DNA of 64,000 nucleotides from Lactiplantibacillus daowaiensis (GCF_005405085.1 NZ_BJDJ01000003.1:1-64000); one strand, 5' to 3'; shown: positions 17,736-26,638, counted from the first letter of the stretch. A program made the numbers and translations. The notes: generated by a model not told the origin, from the sequence alone.

Positions 17736-17782
17736 GACTAAGTTTTATCGTAGTCGATTTTAAATAGAAAAGAGTTCAAAAC

Positions 17783-18217
17783 ATGAAAAAAGCAAGTATG
17801 GCAACCTATATGCCAGTATTAACTAAAGTGATTGAAACCACTGAAAAGATGGGCGAACAAATGAATCCTTCTTTTGAAAAGATTCGTCAAGCTATCGATG
17901 ACGATGCGGTCGCTAAGATGGTACCCGCTGAGTTCAATGATATTCAAATGGAATTCACGGATGGCACGGAACAGTACCAAACTAACTTGGCGAACTTGAA
18001 AAAAGCCCCAGTACCAGCTCGTCTGATTGGGAAACACCGGAACTTGATTGCCGCTTATGAAACTTATGTTGAAGCTTGTGCAGCCATGACGGCTAGCTTG
18101 AACATTGAAGACACGACGGTTGACGTCGCGGCCTTCAACCAAGCTGAAAAAGATCAAGAAACGGCCATGGATCATGTTTCTACCGATGTCCAACGCATTA
18201 TGGCAATGGTCATGTAA
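17783..18217 (+). CDS. Uncharacterised 144-residue protein
   Basis: A small, acidic, helical protein with many Met, Ala and Glu residues and no membrane segment, cysteine pattern or catalytic motif apart from one Cys near residue 94. It may form a helical bundle (KVIETTEKMGEQM, QAEKDQETAMDHVSTDV). I do not recognise the family. It lies 47 bp after the P-type ATPase and could belong to the same transcript, since only a weak hairpin (GACTA/TAGTC) lies between, and it ends at a clear terminator. Confidence 0.75.
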   Translation: MKKASMATYMPVLTKVIETTEKMGEQMNPSFEKIRQAIDDDAVAKMVPAEFNDIQMEFTDGTEQYQTNLANLKKAPVPARLIGKHRNLIAAYETYVEACAAMTASLNIEDTTVDVAAFNQAEKDQETAMDHVSTDVQRIMAMVM

Positions 18218-18226
18218 TCACAAGTT

Positions 18227-18258
18227 AAGCGTAGCTGGTTAATCCCAGTTGCGCTTTT
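18227..18258 (+). terminator. Terminator before tex
   Basis: A 12-bp stem with G-T pairs (18227-18238 with 18245-18256), then TTCTTTC. Confidence 0.75.
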
Positions 18259-18286
18259 CTTTCGCAAAAAAATCAATTCAAGCGCG

Positions 18287-18292
18287 TATAAT
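18287..18292 (+). promoter_or_regulatory. tex -10 element
   Basis: A perfect TATAAT with no convincing -35; the start codon is 34 bp downstream. Confidence 0.5.
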
Positions 18293-18325
18293 ATAGTAGA
18301 TAAGCTAAAAGATTGGGTGAAATTT

Positions 18326-20509
18326 ATGGATAATCAAATTTTAAAATTAGTCGAACAAACCATGACGACCTTGAAGCCGCAACAAATCAAAGCCGTCTTG
18401 AGTTTGATGGATGAAGGCAATACTGTGCCATTTATTGCCCGTTATCGAAAAGAACGTACTGGTGACTTAGATGAAGTCGCCATTCGAGATATCAAAGCTA
18501 ACTATGACCGCTTAGCGACGTTGGAAGGCCGCAAAGCCGATGTCATTAAATTAATCGATGAACAACAACACTTAACGCCCGCTTTAAAGCAGGCTATTTT
18601 AAAAGCTGAAAAATTACAAGATGTCGAAGATCTGTATTTACCATACAAACAAAAACGGCGCACCAAGGCGACGATTGCAAAAGATGCGGGGTTAGAACCT
18701 TTGGCAGCGTGGTTATTGCGCTTTCCGCAAAGTGATGTGTTGGCGCAGGCCCAGCAATATATCAATGCGGCTAACGACGTCTCGGATGCTGAGGCCGCTT
18801 TAGCCGGTGCTCACGAAATTTTAGCCGAAGCGTTTGGGGATAACGCCCAATTGCGTAACTGGGTCCGTAACTATACCCGTACTAAGGGTGAACTAGTGGT
18901 TAAGGTGAAGCCTAAAGGCAAAGCGTTGGATGAACAAGGCGTGTATCAACAATATTACGACTTTACGAGTCCCTTGAAGCAATTAGTATCGTACCGAGTG
19001 CTAGCCATTAATCGTGGTGAAAAAGAAAAAGTGTTGCGTGTGAGCTTAACCGTGGACCAAGCGGGTATTGACCGGTACTTACATTTCCGTTTTGTGGGAC
19101 AGCATCAAGGTCCCACAGTTGCGGTGATTGAGGCGGCGTATCAAGATGCGTATAAACGCTTTATTGCGCCTGCCATTGAACGCGAATTGCGGAATGAATT
19201 GACCGATGCGGCTGATGACCAAGCGATTAATGTTTTTGGTGATAATCTGTATCACTTATTGATGCAAGCGCCATTAAAGGGGCGGGTGGTCTTGGGCTTT
19301 GATCCTGCTTATCGGACGGGATGCAAGTTAGCGGTGATGGATGCTAACGGGAAGTTTTTAGATAAACTCGTGATTTATCCACATAAACCTGCACCGACGG
19401 CTAAACGCGAAGCGGCCGCTGGTGAGTTCAAAGCCTTTTTAGCGAAATACAACGTTGAAATGATTGCAATCGGTAACGGGACCGCGTCACGTGAATCCGA
19501 AGAATTCGTGGCGAACATCTTGAAGACTTTGGATCGCCCAGTCTATTACGTCATCGTCAATGAAGCTGGTGCTTCTGTGTATTCTGCCAGTGAGAATGCC
19601 CGCGCTGAATTTCCTGATTTACATGTGGAACAACGCAGCGCTATCAGTATCGGCCGCCGCTTGCAAGATCCATTAGCGGAACTGATCAAAATCGATCCGC
19701 AAGCCGTTGGGGTCGGTCAATATCAGCATGATGTCCCGCAAAAAGCCCTCAATGAACAACTCGATGTGGTCATTGAAACGGCGGTCAACCAAGTTGGGGT
19801 TAATTTGAATACGGCGAGTCCTGAATTATTAACGCATATTTCAGGGTTATCAAAGACGATCGCACAAAATGTCGTTGCTTACCGTAATGATAATGGCGAA
19901 TTTAGTAGTCGACCACAGTTGAAAAAGGTGCCCCGCTTAGGCCCTAAGGCTTATGAACAAGCGGTCGGGTTCTTGCGGATCATTCATGGCCGCAATGTCT
20001 TTGATAACACCGACATTCATCCTGAAAGTTATCCTGCAGCTAAAGCATTATTAACTGCGGCAAACTTGGCCTTGACCGATGTCGGCACCCCGGCAGCCCA
20101 AAAGTTAACGCAAGTTGATTTAAATGCGGTTGCAGCGGCCACCGGTGTTGGCGAATTGACCTTAAAAGATATTATTGCCAGCTTACAAAAGCCGGGCCGT
20201 GATGTTCGTGACACGATGTCCGCACCATTGTTACGGCAAGATGTCTTGAAGATGAGTGACTTAAAGCCTGGAATGCAACTCCAAGGGACCGTACGCAATG
20301 TTGTCGATTTCGGCGCGTTTGTCGATATCGGTGTTAAACAAGATGGCTTAGTGCACGTCTCGAAGTTAACCAATAAATATTTGAAAGATCCACGCCAAGC
20401 TGTTGCGGTCGGTGATATTGTGACGGTCTGGGTCGAACAAGTTGATGAGCAACGCCAACGGATCGCCTTAACGATGATTGACCCGCAGGACGTCGCACAT
20501 GACGAATGA
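18326..20509 (+). CDS. tex: RNA-binding transcriptional accessory protein Tex
   Basis: A 727-residue cytoplasmic nucleic-acid-binding protein. Domain order fits Tex: N-terminal helical region with VPFIARYRKERTGDLDE, YqgF-like RNase H fold in the middle (VVLGFDPAYRTGCKLAVMD), two helix-hairpin-helix motifs (VNLNTASPELLTHISGL and following), and a C-terminal S1 domain (about 645-715: LKPGMQLQGTVRNVVDFGAFVDIG). Tex associates with RNA polymerase and affects transcription and stress tolerance. GGTGA five bases upstream supports ATG 18326 rather than the in-frame GTG at 18317. Its stop overlaps the next gene by 11 bp. Confidence 0.95.
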   Translation: MDNQILKLVEQTMTTLKPQQIKAVLSLMDEGNTVPFIARYRKERTGDLDEVAIRDIKANYDRLATLEGRKADVIKLIDEQQHLTPALKQAILKAEKLQDVEDLYLPYKQKRRTKATIAKDAGLEPLAAWLLRFPQSDVLAQAQQYINAANDVSDAEAALAGAHEILAEAFGDNAQLRNWVRNYTRTKGELVVKVKPKGKALDEQGVYQQYYDFTSPLKQLVSYRVLAINRGEKEKVLRVSLTVDQAGIDRYLHFRFVGQHQGPTVAVIEAAYQDAYKRFIAPAIERELRNELTDAADDQAINVFGDNLYHLLMQAPLKGRVVLGFDPAYRTGCKLAVMDANGKFLDKLVIYPHKPAPTAKREAAAGEFKAFLAKYNVEMIAIGNGTASRESEEFVANILKTLDRPVYYVIVNEAGASVYSASENARAEFPDLHVEQRSAISIGRRLQDPLAELIKIDPQAVGVGQYQHDVPQKALNEQLDVVIETAVNQVGVNLNTASPELLTHISGLSKTIAQNVVAYRNDNGEFSSRPQLKKVPRLGPKAYEQAVGFLRIIHGRNVFDNTDIHPESYPAAKALLTAANLALTDVGTPAAQKLTQVDLNAVAAATGVGELTLKDIIASLQKPGRDVRDTMSAPLLRQDVLKMSDLKPGMQLQGTVRNVVDFGAFVDIGVKQDGLVHVSKLTNKYLKDPRQAVAVGDIVTVWVEQVDEQRQRIALTMIDPQDVAHDE

Positions 20510-20948
20510 TGACCTGCAACAATTAGTAATGCAGATTTCGCTAACAGCGTTTAAACGGCCGTTCAAACATCAAGCGACTTTTAATGCTCGCTTGCGGACG
20601 ACGGGTGGGCGCTATCAGTTAGAAAGTCACAATATCGATATTAACCCCAAAATGTTGACGGACTTTGATGAATCAGTGTTAGTCGGGGTCATTAAACATG
20701 AACTGTGTCACTATCATTTGCACTTAGCTGGCCGCGGGTACCAACACCGCGATGCGGCCTTTAAAAACCTGTTAGCCCATGTCGGTGGGTCACGGTATGC
20801 GCCAACGCCCAAGGCTAGTTCTAAAGGCCAACCGTATCGCTATCTGTATCAATGTCAACGCTGTGGTCAGCAGTATCCGCGCAAACGCCGGATGGATACG
20901 AGTCGCTATACGTGTGGCCGTTGCCGCGGACCCATTAAGTTGGTTTGA
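20499..20948 (+). CDS. SprT-like zinc metalloprotein
   Basis: A 149-residue SprT-family protein. The zinc motif HELCH is at residues 67-71, in the helix VIKHELCHYHLHLAGRG, and a C-terminal zinc ribbon follows with two CxxC pairs (CQRCG and CGRCR). Length and order agree with bacterial SprT-like proteins. The eukaryotic relative Spartan is a protease for DNA-protein crosslinks, but the bacterial role is not established. ATG 20499 lies inside the 3' end of tex, so translation is probably coupled. Confidence 0.9.
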   Translation: MTNDDLQQLVMQISLTAFKRPFKHQATFNARLRTTGGRYQLESHNIDINPKMLTDFDESVLVGVIKHELCHYHLHLAGRGYQHRDAAFKNLLAHVGGSRYAPTPKASSKGQPYRYLYQCQRCGQQYPRKRRMDTSRYTCGRCRGPIKLV

Positions 20949-20954
20949 AAAGGT

Positions 20955-20983
20955 TTGCTTATCTGATGGGGATTCGATAGAAT
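20955..20983 (+). promoter_or_regulatory. hom-thrB promoter
   Basis: TTGCTT (20955-20960), 17 bp, TAGAAT (20978-20983), 37 bp before the hom start. Confidence 0.6.
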
Positions 20984-21019
20984 TAGCTTAACTATTTAGA
21001 AATTTGGAGGTTATCATCA

Positions 21020-22306
21020 ATGGAAACTATCAAGATTGGGATCGTCGGTCTGGGGACAGTCGGCACCGGCGTGGTCAAAATGTTACAAGCCCATCAAGCG
21101 AAGATTTCTGAGATTACCGGACGGAATCTCGAACTCGCTTGTGTGGTGGTTCATAATTTAAAGAAACACCAAACAGCTGATTTAGGGGATGTGCGTTTGA
21201 CCGACCAAATCGACACCTTGATCGATGACCCCGAAATTCAAATTATGGTCGAAGTGATGGGGTCGATTCATCCCGCCAAGGAATATATCACCCGGGCGTT
21301 GCAAGCAGGCAAGCACGTGGTTACGGCGAATAAAGATTTAATTGCCCAATACGGCCGTGAATTAGTCCAAATCGCCCGGGAAAACCATCGCGACTTGTTC
21401 TATGAAGCCAGTGTGGCTGGTGGGATTCCAATCTTACGGACGATTGATAACAGTTTTGCCGCTGACAAGATTCAACGGGTGATGGGGATCGTCAATGGGA
21501 CGACTAATTACATCATGACGCAAATGTTAACGAAACAGTGGTCTTATGACCAAGCCTTGAGTTCCGCACAAGACTTAGGCTTTGCGGAGAGCGATCCAAC
21601 TAATGATGTTGAAGGACTCGATGCTGCTTACAAGATGATTATTTTGACGCAATTCGCCTTTGGGATGAGCTTGTCGATGGACCACGTTAAAGTCCAAGGC
21701 ATTACCCATATTAGCCCCGAAGATATTGCCGAAGCGCACCAACTCGGTTATACCATCAAGTTGTTAGGCATTGCCGAAGAAGTCGATGATCGGATTGCGG
21801 TCTCAGTCGGCCCCGTCTTAGTTTCTGATCAACACCCATTAGCCACGGTGCAAAATGAAAATAATGCCGTCATGGTTACGGGGACTGCCGTGGGCGATAC
21901 GATGTTTTATGGTCCGGGTGCTGGGGAATTACCAACGGCCAACAGTGTGTTGAGCGATATTACCACGGTCACGAAGAATATTGCGTTGAATACGACTGGG
22001 AATACGTTTAACTCCTACCGGCAAGACACGGTGTTAGCCGCACCTGAAGATGTGATTTACCCGCACTTTATTGCTTTGAAGATGCGTGATGTGCCTGGGA
22101 TGATGATGCGATTAACTGAAATCATGACGAAGGCGCAAGTTTCCTTTAGTCGGATCATTCAAAACCAACTAGGCGATGGCAATGCGCGGGTCGTGATTAT
22201 TACCCATGAAATGAACGATCAACAATTGGCCGATATTACAGCGGCGATTGCGGGTCAAGCAAATATGCAACTGTTAGCAAGTTACAAAGTTTTGAAGAAC
22301 GCGTAG
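21020..22306 (+). CDS. hom: Homoserine dehydrogenase
   Basis: A 428-residue enzyme reducing aspartate-4-semialdehyde to homoserine with NAD(P)H, the branch point to threonine and methionine. It has the N-terminal Rossmann motif GIVGLGTVGTGV (residues about 7-18), the catalytic domain with GGIPILRTIDNS and NGTTNYIMTQM, and a C-terminal ACT domain (about 350-425, MRDVPGMMMRLTEIM) for feedback by threonine. TTGGAGG about 10 bp upstream supports ATG 21020. thrB follows with 9 bp between. Confidence 0.96.
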   Translation: METIKIGIVGLGTVGTGVVKMLQAHQAKISEITGRNLELACVVVHNLKKHQTADLGDVRLTDQIDTLIDDPEIQIMVEVMGSIHPAKEYITRALQAGKHVVTANKDLIAQYGRELVQIARENHRDLFYEASVAGGIPILRTIDNSFAADKIQRVMGIVNGTTNYIMTQMLTKQWSYDQALSSAQDLGFAESDPTNDVEGLDAAYKMIILTQFAFGMSLSMDHVKVQGITHISPEDIAEAHQLGYTIKLLGIAEEVDDRIAVSVGPVLVSDQHPLATVQNENNAVMVTGTAVGDTMFYGPGAGELPTANSVLSDITTVTKNIALNTTGNTFNSYRQDTVLAAPEDVIYPHFIALKMRDVPGMMMRLTEIMTKAQVSFSRIIQNQLGDGNARVVIITHEMNDQQLADITAAIAGQANMQLLASYKVLKNA

Positions 22307-22315
22307 GTGACGGCA

Positions 22316-23191
22316 ATGTTAACAATTTCAGTACCGGCCACTTCTGCGAACTTAGGTCCCGGCTTTGATTCGATCGGGCTGGCGTTAGACATGCAATTAA
22401 CGCTAACCGTCTTAGGCCCTAGTGCGACTTGGCAAGTGGATCATCCTTATGGTAGTCATGTCCCGCATGATGCTCGGAACTTAATGATCAAAACGGCGCT
22501 ATCGTTAGTGCCTAATTTAACGCCACAACATGTGCAAGTGACATCCGAGATTCCCTTGGCCCGCGGGCTAGGGAGTAGTTCCACAGCCATCGTGGCCGGC
22601 TTAGTGCTAGCCAATGAACTTGCTGGAGCACCGTTTACGAAGCAAGAATTGCTCTTAAAAGCAACTGAATCCGAAGGGCATCCCGATAATGTGGCACCAG
22701 CGATTTTAGGTGGCTTAGTTGTGGCGACTTATGCCGACAAACAAGTTCAAGCGGTGCAATTGCCAACGCCAACTTGGTCTGCCAGTGTCTATGTCCCGAA
22801 TGAAGAGCTATTAACGTCAGCGAGTCGTGAGGCGTTGCCTAGTCAGTTAGCTTATGGTGAAGCGATTGCTGCTAGCAGTATTGCCAATACGTTAGTGGCT
22901 GCGTTAGCCACTAAAAAGTGGGACTTAGTCAAACCACTGTTGGAACAAGATCGTTTCCATGAAACGTATCGCTGGAATCTAGTGCCAGCTTTGGGCACGA
23001 TTCGTCAGACGGCGCATGCGTTAGGGCTAGTTGGTACTTATCTAAGTGGTGCTGGGCCAACGATTGTGACGCTGGGCGCGCAAGCTGACCTGGTCAAATT
23101 GCAACAAAAATTACAGCAAAATCCAGCATTAACGGGGCAATATCACTTATTGCCGATCGATGCTGCTGGCGTAAAAGTTCATAAATCTTAA
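22316..23191 (+). CDS. thrB: Homoserine kinase
   Basis: A 291-residue GHMP-family kinase phosphorylating homoserine with ATP, leading to threonine via threonine synthase. The family motif PLARGLGSSSTAIVAG is seen near residue 85, and PATSANLGPGFDSIG opens the protein. AGGTGA overlapping the hom stop gives ATG 22316; the in-frame GTG at 22307 is part of this binding site. hom and thrB form an operon; thrC is not in the window. Confidence 0.95.
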   Translation: MLTISVPATSANLGPGFDSIGLALDMQLTLTVLGPSATWQVDHPYGSHVPHDARNLMIKTALSLVPNLTPQHVQVTSEIPLARGLGSSSTAIVAGLVLANELAGAPFTKQELLLKATESEGHPDNVAPAILGGLVVATYADKQVQAVQLPTPTWSASVYVPNEELLTSASREALPSQLAYGEAIAASSIANTLVAALATKKWDLVKPLLEQDRFHETYRWNLVPALGTIRQTAHALGLVGTYLSGAGPTIVTLGAQADLVKLQQKLQQNPALTGQYHLLPIDAAGVKVHKS

Positions 23192-23198
23192 TTTAAGC

Positions 23199-23227
23199 TT
23201 GTCAGACTCACAACATTTTGTTAAAAT
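23199..23227 (+). promoter_or_regulatory. tRNA-Leu promoter
   Basis: TTGTCA (23199-23204), 17 bp, TAAAAT (23222-23227), ending 17 bp before the tRNA. Confidence 0.8.
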
Positions 23228-23244
23228 GGTTTTTGTGAGTTGAT

Positions 23245-23329
23245 GCGGCCATGGCGGAATTGGCAGACGCGCAAGATTAAGGATCTTGTCGGGGTTAACC
23301 CGGTGGAAGTTCGAATCTTCTTGGCCGCA
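23245..23329 (+). tRNA. tRNA-Leu (AAG)
   Basis: An 85-nt class II tRNA with acceptor GCGGCCA/TGGCCGC, discriminator A, anticodon stem CAAGA/TCTTG, loop TTAAGGA giving anticodon AAG, and a long variable arm. An A at position 34 outside tRNA-Arg is uncommon in bacteria and implies deamination to inosine if it is to read several codons. Confidence 0.95.
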
Positions 23330-23340
23330 CTAAGATAAAG

Positions 23341-23377
23341 ACGATGTTGGTAGTCAAACTATCAATGTCGTTTTTTT
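23341..23377 (+). terminator. Terminator after tRNA-Leu
   Basis: A 13-bp stem with G-T pairs (23341-23353 with 23359-23371) followed by seven T. Confidence 0.85.
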
Positions 23378-23501
23378 GTATTATTTAAGTAAATAAATGT
23401 ATTGTTTCAGTAAATGCGAACATACGTTTCAAATGATATGCTAAGATACAAAGGAATCAGACAATAAAATAAAGTGTTGAACAATCATATGGGGCGTAAA
23501 T

Positions 23502-24005
23502 ATGACTTATACAGTGCAACAAATTGCGGATTGGTTTATTGCAAGTAGCCGTGCTGAGTTGCGATTAGATGACTTAGCCGAGCCATTGACTAAAATGAAA
23601 CTACAAAAATTACTCTATTTTGCGCAAGGGATTAATTTAGCGATACACAACCAACGTTTATTTGATAGTGACTTTTATGCTTTTGCACATGGACCGATAA
23701 CTCGTGAAATTCAGCAACGATATACGGGAAAAGATTTACCAGAATTTTCAGCTAAGGTTACTGAGCAACGCGAATATGCACTGGCTAATAACTATGATGA
23801 AGTTTCAAAAAATGAAGCTGTGACCGAAGTTTTAAGTTTTGTATGGCAAGAATATAGTGGCTATACTGCGGCGAAGTTGAGAAACCTAAGCCATATTCCG
23901 AATGGACCTTGGGCGAGTGTGTATCGGCGTGATGAAAAATGGATTAAGATGTCTGATCAAACGATTGGCCAGTTCTTTAAAAAGAATGTGGTTGAATGGG
24001 ATTAA
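23502..24005 (+). CDS. Panacea-domain (DUF4065, SocA/GepA-like) protein, likely antitoxin
   Basis: A 167-residue cytoplasmic protein with the Panacea fold features: TKMKLQKLLYFAQGINLA near residues 28-45, then DSDFYAFAHGPITREIQQRY, and a C-terminal IPNGPWASVYRRDE. Panacea proteins are known antitoxin domains that neutralise many unrelated toxins encoded next to them. Its last 10 bases overlap the next gene, the usual arrangement of such pairs. The ribosome binding site is weak (GGGGCG). The pair sits alone between a tRNA-Leu terminator and the PTS promoter region, which looks like an islet acquired behind a tRNA. Confidence 0.85.
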   Translation: MTYTVQQIADWFIASSRAELRLDDLAEPLTKMKLQKLLYFAQGINLAIHNQRLFDSDFYAFAHGPITREIQQRYTGKDLPEFSAKVTEQREYALANNYDEVSKNEAVTEVLSFVWQEYSGYTAAKLRNLSHIPNGPWASVYRRDEKWIKMSDQTIGQFFKKNVVEWD

Positions 24006-24421
24006 AAAGTCGGCACCAATCTACAACTGATCGTCATTGGTTACAACAGATTTCGGGAGATAAACGAGTTGCGTGGAATTTTTCTTTCTTATCAAAAGAG
24101 CCTCAATTTAATTTTCTAAATCAAGAACTAGTGTTGGCAACACTCCTGAAAAAAATGCAGGAGCTTAATGCTGTTAGCGTTGTTGCAATGTTAAATCTGC
24201 CTAAATCGGCAGGTATTGAGCGAATTGAATGCCGCAAAGTTAATGGGCCATTAAAACGAAAAATGATACCAATGGAATTTGGCAAATTACGTCAGCAATT
24301 GGCAGGAGATAAATATTGTATAATTCGCTTTAGCCGGAGTGGTCGAATCGTTGGTCAAATGATTGACCAAACCTTTTATCTTTTTTGGATTGATACGACG
24401 CATAGGTTGTACAATGGCTAA
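23996..24421 (+). CDS. Unrecognised partner of the Panacea protein, candidate toxin
   Basis: A 141-residue basic protein. The N terminus (DRHWLQQISGDKRVAWNFSF) is followed by a helical part, and the C terminus ends in FSRSGRIVGQMIDQTFYLFWIDTTHRLYNG, a motif I associate with small proteins found beside Panacea or phage genes but cannot name. ATG 23996 lies within the last codons of the Panacea gene and has no good binding site of its own, so translation is coupled. Base composition is richer in A and T than the flanking genes. Toxin function is inferred only from partnership. Confidence 0.7.
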   Translation: MGLKSRHQSTTDRHWLQQISGDKRVAWNFSFLSKEPQFNFLNQELVLATLLKKMQELNAVSVVAMLNLPKSAGIERIECRKVNGPLKRKMIPMEFGKLRQQLAGDKYCIIRFSRSGRIVGQMIDQTFYLFWIDTTHRLYNG

Positions 24422-24574
24422 ATAAACGATGGCTAGGGGTGAATATGAAAAAGCATCGAAGAATCATTATCAAATCTTAAGACATCCTATAAATCATCAA
24501 ATTACTTAAGAATTTCTAAAGCAACCCCTAAAAAACAGCCGCGTTTTATAAAAAAACATAAAAAATACGCTAAT

Positions 24575-24624
24575 TTGATACACAAAAAGTGATACAGTCT
24601 TCTGTATCACTTTTTGTGTATCAA
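24575..24624. repeat. Perfect 23-bp inverted repeat, candidate LevR enhancer site
   Basis: Arm 24575-24597 (begins TTGATACAC, ends GTGATACAG) is the exact reverse complement of 24602-24624, with a 4-nt loop. Each arm contains two GATAC units about 14 bp apart. It is centred some 65 bp upstream of the -24 element, where a sigma-54 activator would bind. The same GATACAC unit recurs at 28568-28585 and 31483-31490. Confidence 0.9.
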
Positions 24625-24664
24625 TATAAACCCTTTCATAGCGGTATTTACCAATTAGTGTATT

Positions 24665-24681
24665 TTGGCACGGAAGTTGCA
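24665..24681 (+). promoter_or_regulatory. Sigma-54 (-24/-12) promoter of the mannose PTS operon
   Basis: TTGGCAC-N5-TTGCA, identical to the sigma-54 consensus with correct GG to GC spacing. No sigma-70 promoter of quality is seen here. Activation requires an AAA+ protein, supplied by the LevR-type gene at 28623. Confidence 0.95.
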
Positions 24682-24802
24682 TATATATTAGTGAGTGCAA
24701 AAAAGATTGCGCTTACAGTATCACAATAAATTTAGTTACAGGCTATTTAGACATTATTTATTCATTTTCCTATGACTGTAACAAAAAATAGGAGGTACAA
24801 AG

Positions 24803-25777
24803 ATGGTAGGCATTATCATTGCTAGTCACGGTGAATTCGCCAAAGGTATTTATCAATCCGGATCAATGATTTTCGGGGAACAAGAAAACGTTCAACCGGT
24901 TACGTTGATGCCAAGCGAAGGACCTGATGACATCAAGGCCAAATTGGAAAAAGCAATTGCTTCTTTCGATGACCAAGACCAAGTCTTATTCTTAGTCGAC
25001 CTTTGGGGCGGCACACCTTTCAACCAAGTCAACGGCTTGTTTGAAGCACATAAGGACAAATGGGCGATTGTTGCTGGTTTGAACTTACCAATGTTAATTG
25101 AAGCATATGCGTCACGGCTTTCAATGAACTCAGCACACGAAATTGCTACTCATATTATTGAAACAGCAAAAGACGGTGTTAAGGTTCGTCCAGAAGCATT
25201 GGCACCTAAAGAAACCAAAGCTGCGGCAGCTGATACTTCAGCTAACGCAGGTCGTCCTGGGAAGTTCGAATACGTGCTTGCACGGATCGACTCACGTTTA
25301 CTTCATGGTCAAGTTGCGACTGCCTGGAGCAAGACAGTTAACCCAACTCGGATCATCGTTGTTTCTGATAACGTTGCCAAAGACAACTTACGGACACAAA
25401 TGATTATCCAAGCGGCGCCAAACGGTGTTAAAGCACACGTTGTGCCAATTGATCAAATGATCAAGTTAGCTAAGGATGACAAACATTTCGGTGGTCAAAA
25501 AGCCTTGTTATTATTTGAAACCCCTCAAGATGCTTTGAGAGCAATCAAGGGTGGTGTACCGTTGGATACCTTGAACGTTGGTTCAATGGCCCATTCAGCT
25601 GGTAAAGCACAACCAAACAAAGTTTTAGCATTTAGCCAAGATGATATCGATACGTACAAAGAACTTGAAAAGATGGGCATCAAGATGGATGTTCGTAAAG
25701 TTCCTACCGATGGTCAAGAAAACCTTGATCACATCATGGATAAAGCTGAAAAGATGTTACAAGAACAAGCTAAATAA
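24803..25777 (+). CDS. Mannose-family PTS EIIAB component
   Basis: A 324-residue soluble fusion. The EIIA-Man domain covers residues 1-130 with phosphorylated H9 ([11 protein letters not shown]) and [12 protein letters not shown] linker rich in Ala and Thr (133-153) joins it to EIIB (155-324) with H168 in [16 protein letters not shown]. The phosphate passes from HPr to H9, to H168 and to the sugar, usually mannose, glucose or related hexoses. AGGAGG upstream supports ATG 24803. First gene of the sigma-54 operon with EIIC and EIID. Confidence 0.96.
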   Translation: MVGIIIASHGEFAKGIYQSGSMIFGEQENVQPVTLMPSEGPDDIKAKLEKAIASFDDQDQVLFLVDLWGGTPFNQVNGLFEAHKDKWAIVAGLNLPMLIEAYASRLSMNSAHEIATHIIETAKDGVKVRPEALAPKETKAAAADTSANAGRPGKFEYVLARIDSRLLHGQVATAWSKTVNPTRIIVVSDNVAKDNLRTQMIIQAAPNGVKAHVVPIDQMIKLAKDDKHFGGQKALLLFETPQDALRAIKGGVPLDTLNVGSMAHSAGKAQPNKVLAFSQDDIDTYKELEKMGIKMDVRKVPTDGQENLDHIMDKAEKMLQEQAK

Positions 25778-25810
25778 TTAAACTATCGGAGAAAAATGGA
25801 GGATTAAATC

Positions 25811-26620
25811 ATGAATTTGAACGCGATTCAAATGATTTTAGTCGTATTCGTCGCATTTTTAGCTGGTATGGAAGGTATTTTGGATGAATTCCATTTCCAT
25901 CAACCAGTTGTTGCCTGCACGCTTATCGGCTTAGTAACCGGACAATTAGTCCCATGTATTATTTTAGGTGGTAGTCTTCAAATGATCGCCTTAGGTTGGT
26001 CAAACGTTGGTGCCGCTGTTGCGCCCGATGCCGCATTAGCATCAATCGCATCTGCAATTATTTTAGTTCTTGGTGGTCAAGGCCGTGCCGGGGTTTCCTC
26101 AGCTATTGCCATTGCCGTACCTTTAGCTGTTGCTGGTTTATTACTTACCATCATCGCTCGTACTTTAGCAACCTTAATGGTTCATGCAATGGACCGTGCT
26201 GCTGAAGAAGGTAGCTTTGGTAAGATTGAAATGTGGCAAATTGCTGGTATCTGTATGCAAGGGTTACGTATCGCTATCCCAGCTGCTTTAATCTTAGCCG
26301 TTGGTGCTGGTCCTGTTAAAGCAATGTTGAACTCAATGCCTACTTGGTTGACTGATGGTTTGTCAATCGGTGGTGGGATGGTTGTTGCCGTTGGGTATGC
26401 CATGGTTATCAACATGATGGCTACTCGTGAAGTATGGCCATTCTTCGTTTTAGGTTTCGTCCTTGCTGCTATTTCTGAATTAACGCTTATCGCTTTAGGT
26501 GGTATCGGTGTTGCTATGGCCTTAATCTACTTGAACTTATCCAAGATGGGTGGTTCTGGTAACGGCGGTGGCGGTTCAAATACCGGTGACCCTGTTGGCG
26601 ATATCATCGACAAGTATTAG
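25811..26620 (+). CDS. Mannose-family PTS EIIC component
   Basis: A 269-residue membrane protein with many hydrophobic segments, corresponding to ManY. It opens with a segment typical of EIIC-Man (QMILVVFVAFLAGMEGILDE) and contains LIGLVTGQLVPCIILGGSLQ, which forms part of the sugar channel. The C terminus is rich in Gly and polar (SGNGGGGSNTGD). GGAGG 6-7 bp upstream supports ATG 25811. Complexes with EIID at 26639. This complex type is also the receptor for class IIa bacteriocins in several species. Confidence 0.95.
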   Translation: MNLNAIQMILVVFVAFLAGMEGILDEFHFHQPVVACTLIGLVTGQLVPCIILGGSLQMIALGWSNVGAAVAPDAALASIASAIILVLGGQGRAGVSSAIAIAVPLAVAGLLLTIIARTLATLMVHAMDRAAEEGSFGKIEMWQIAGICMQGLRIAIPAALILAVGAGPVKAMLNSMPTWLTDGLSIGGGMVVAVGYAMVINMMATREVWPFFVLGFVLAAISELTLIALGGIGVAMALIYLNLSKMGGSGNGGGGSNTGDPVGDIIDKY

Positions 26621-26638
26621 TGAAGGAGGAAAACTAAA

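Larger units (their letters stand above)
24422..24802. other. Regulatory region before the mannose PTS operon
   Basis: 381 bp without a gene. It holds a 23-bp perfect inverted repeat (24575-24624), a sigma-54 promoter (24665-24681) and a roughly 120-nt leader. An 11-codon open frame at 24445 has no support as a gene. Confidence 0.8.

Noticed and set aside
24428-24480. Short open frame of 11 codons starting at 24445
   Set aside because: Too short, with no relative; probably chance.
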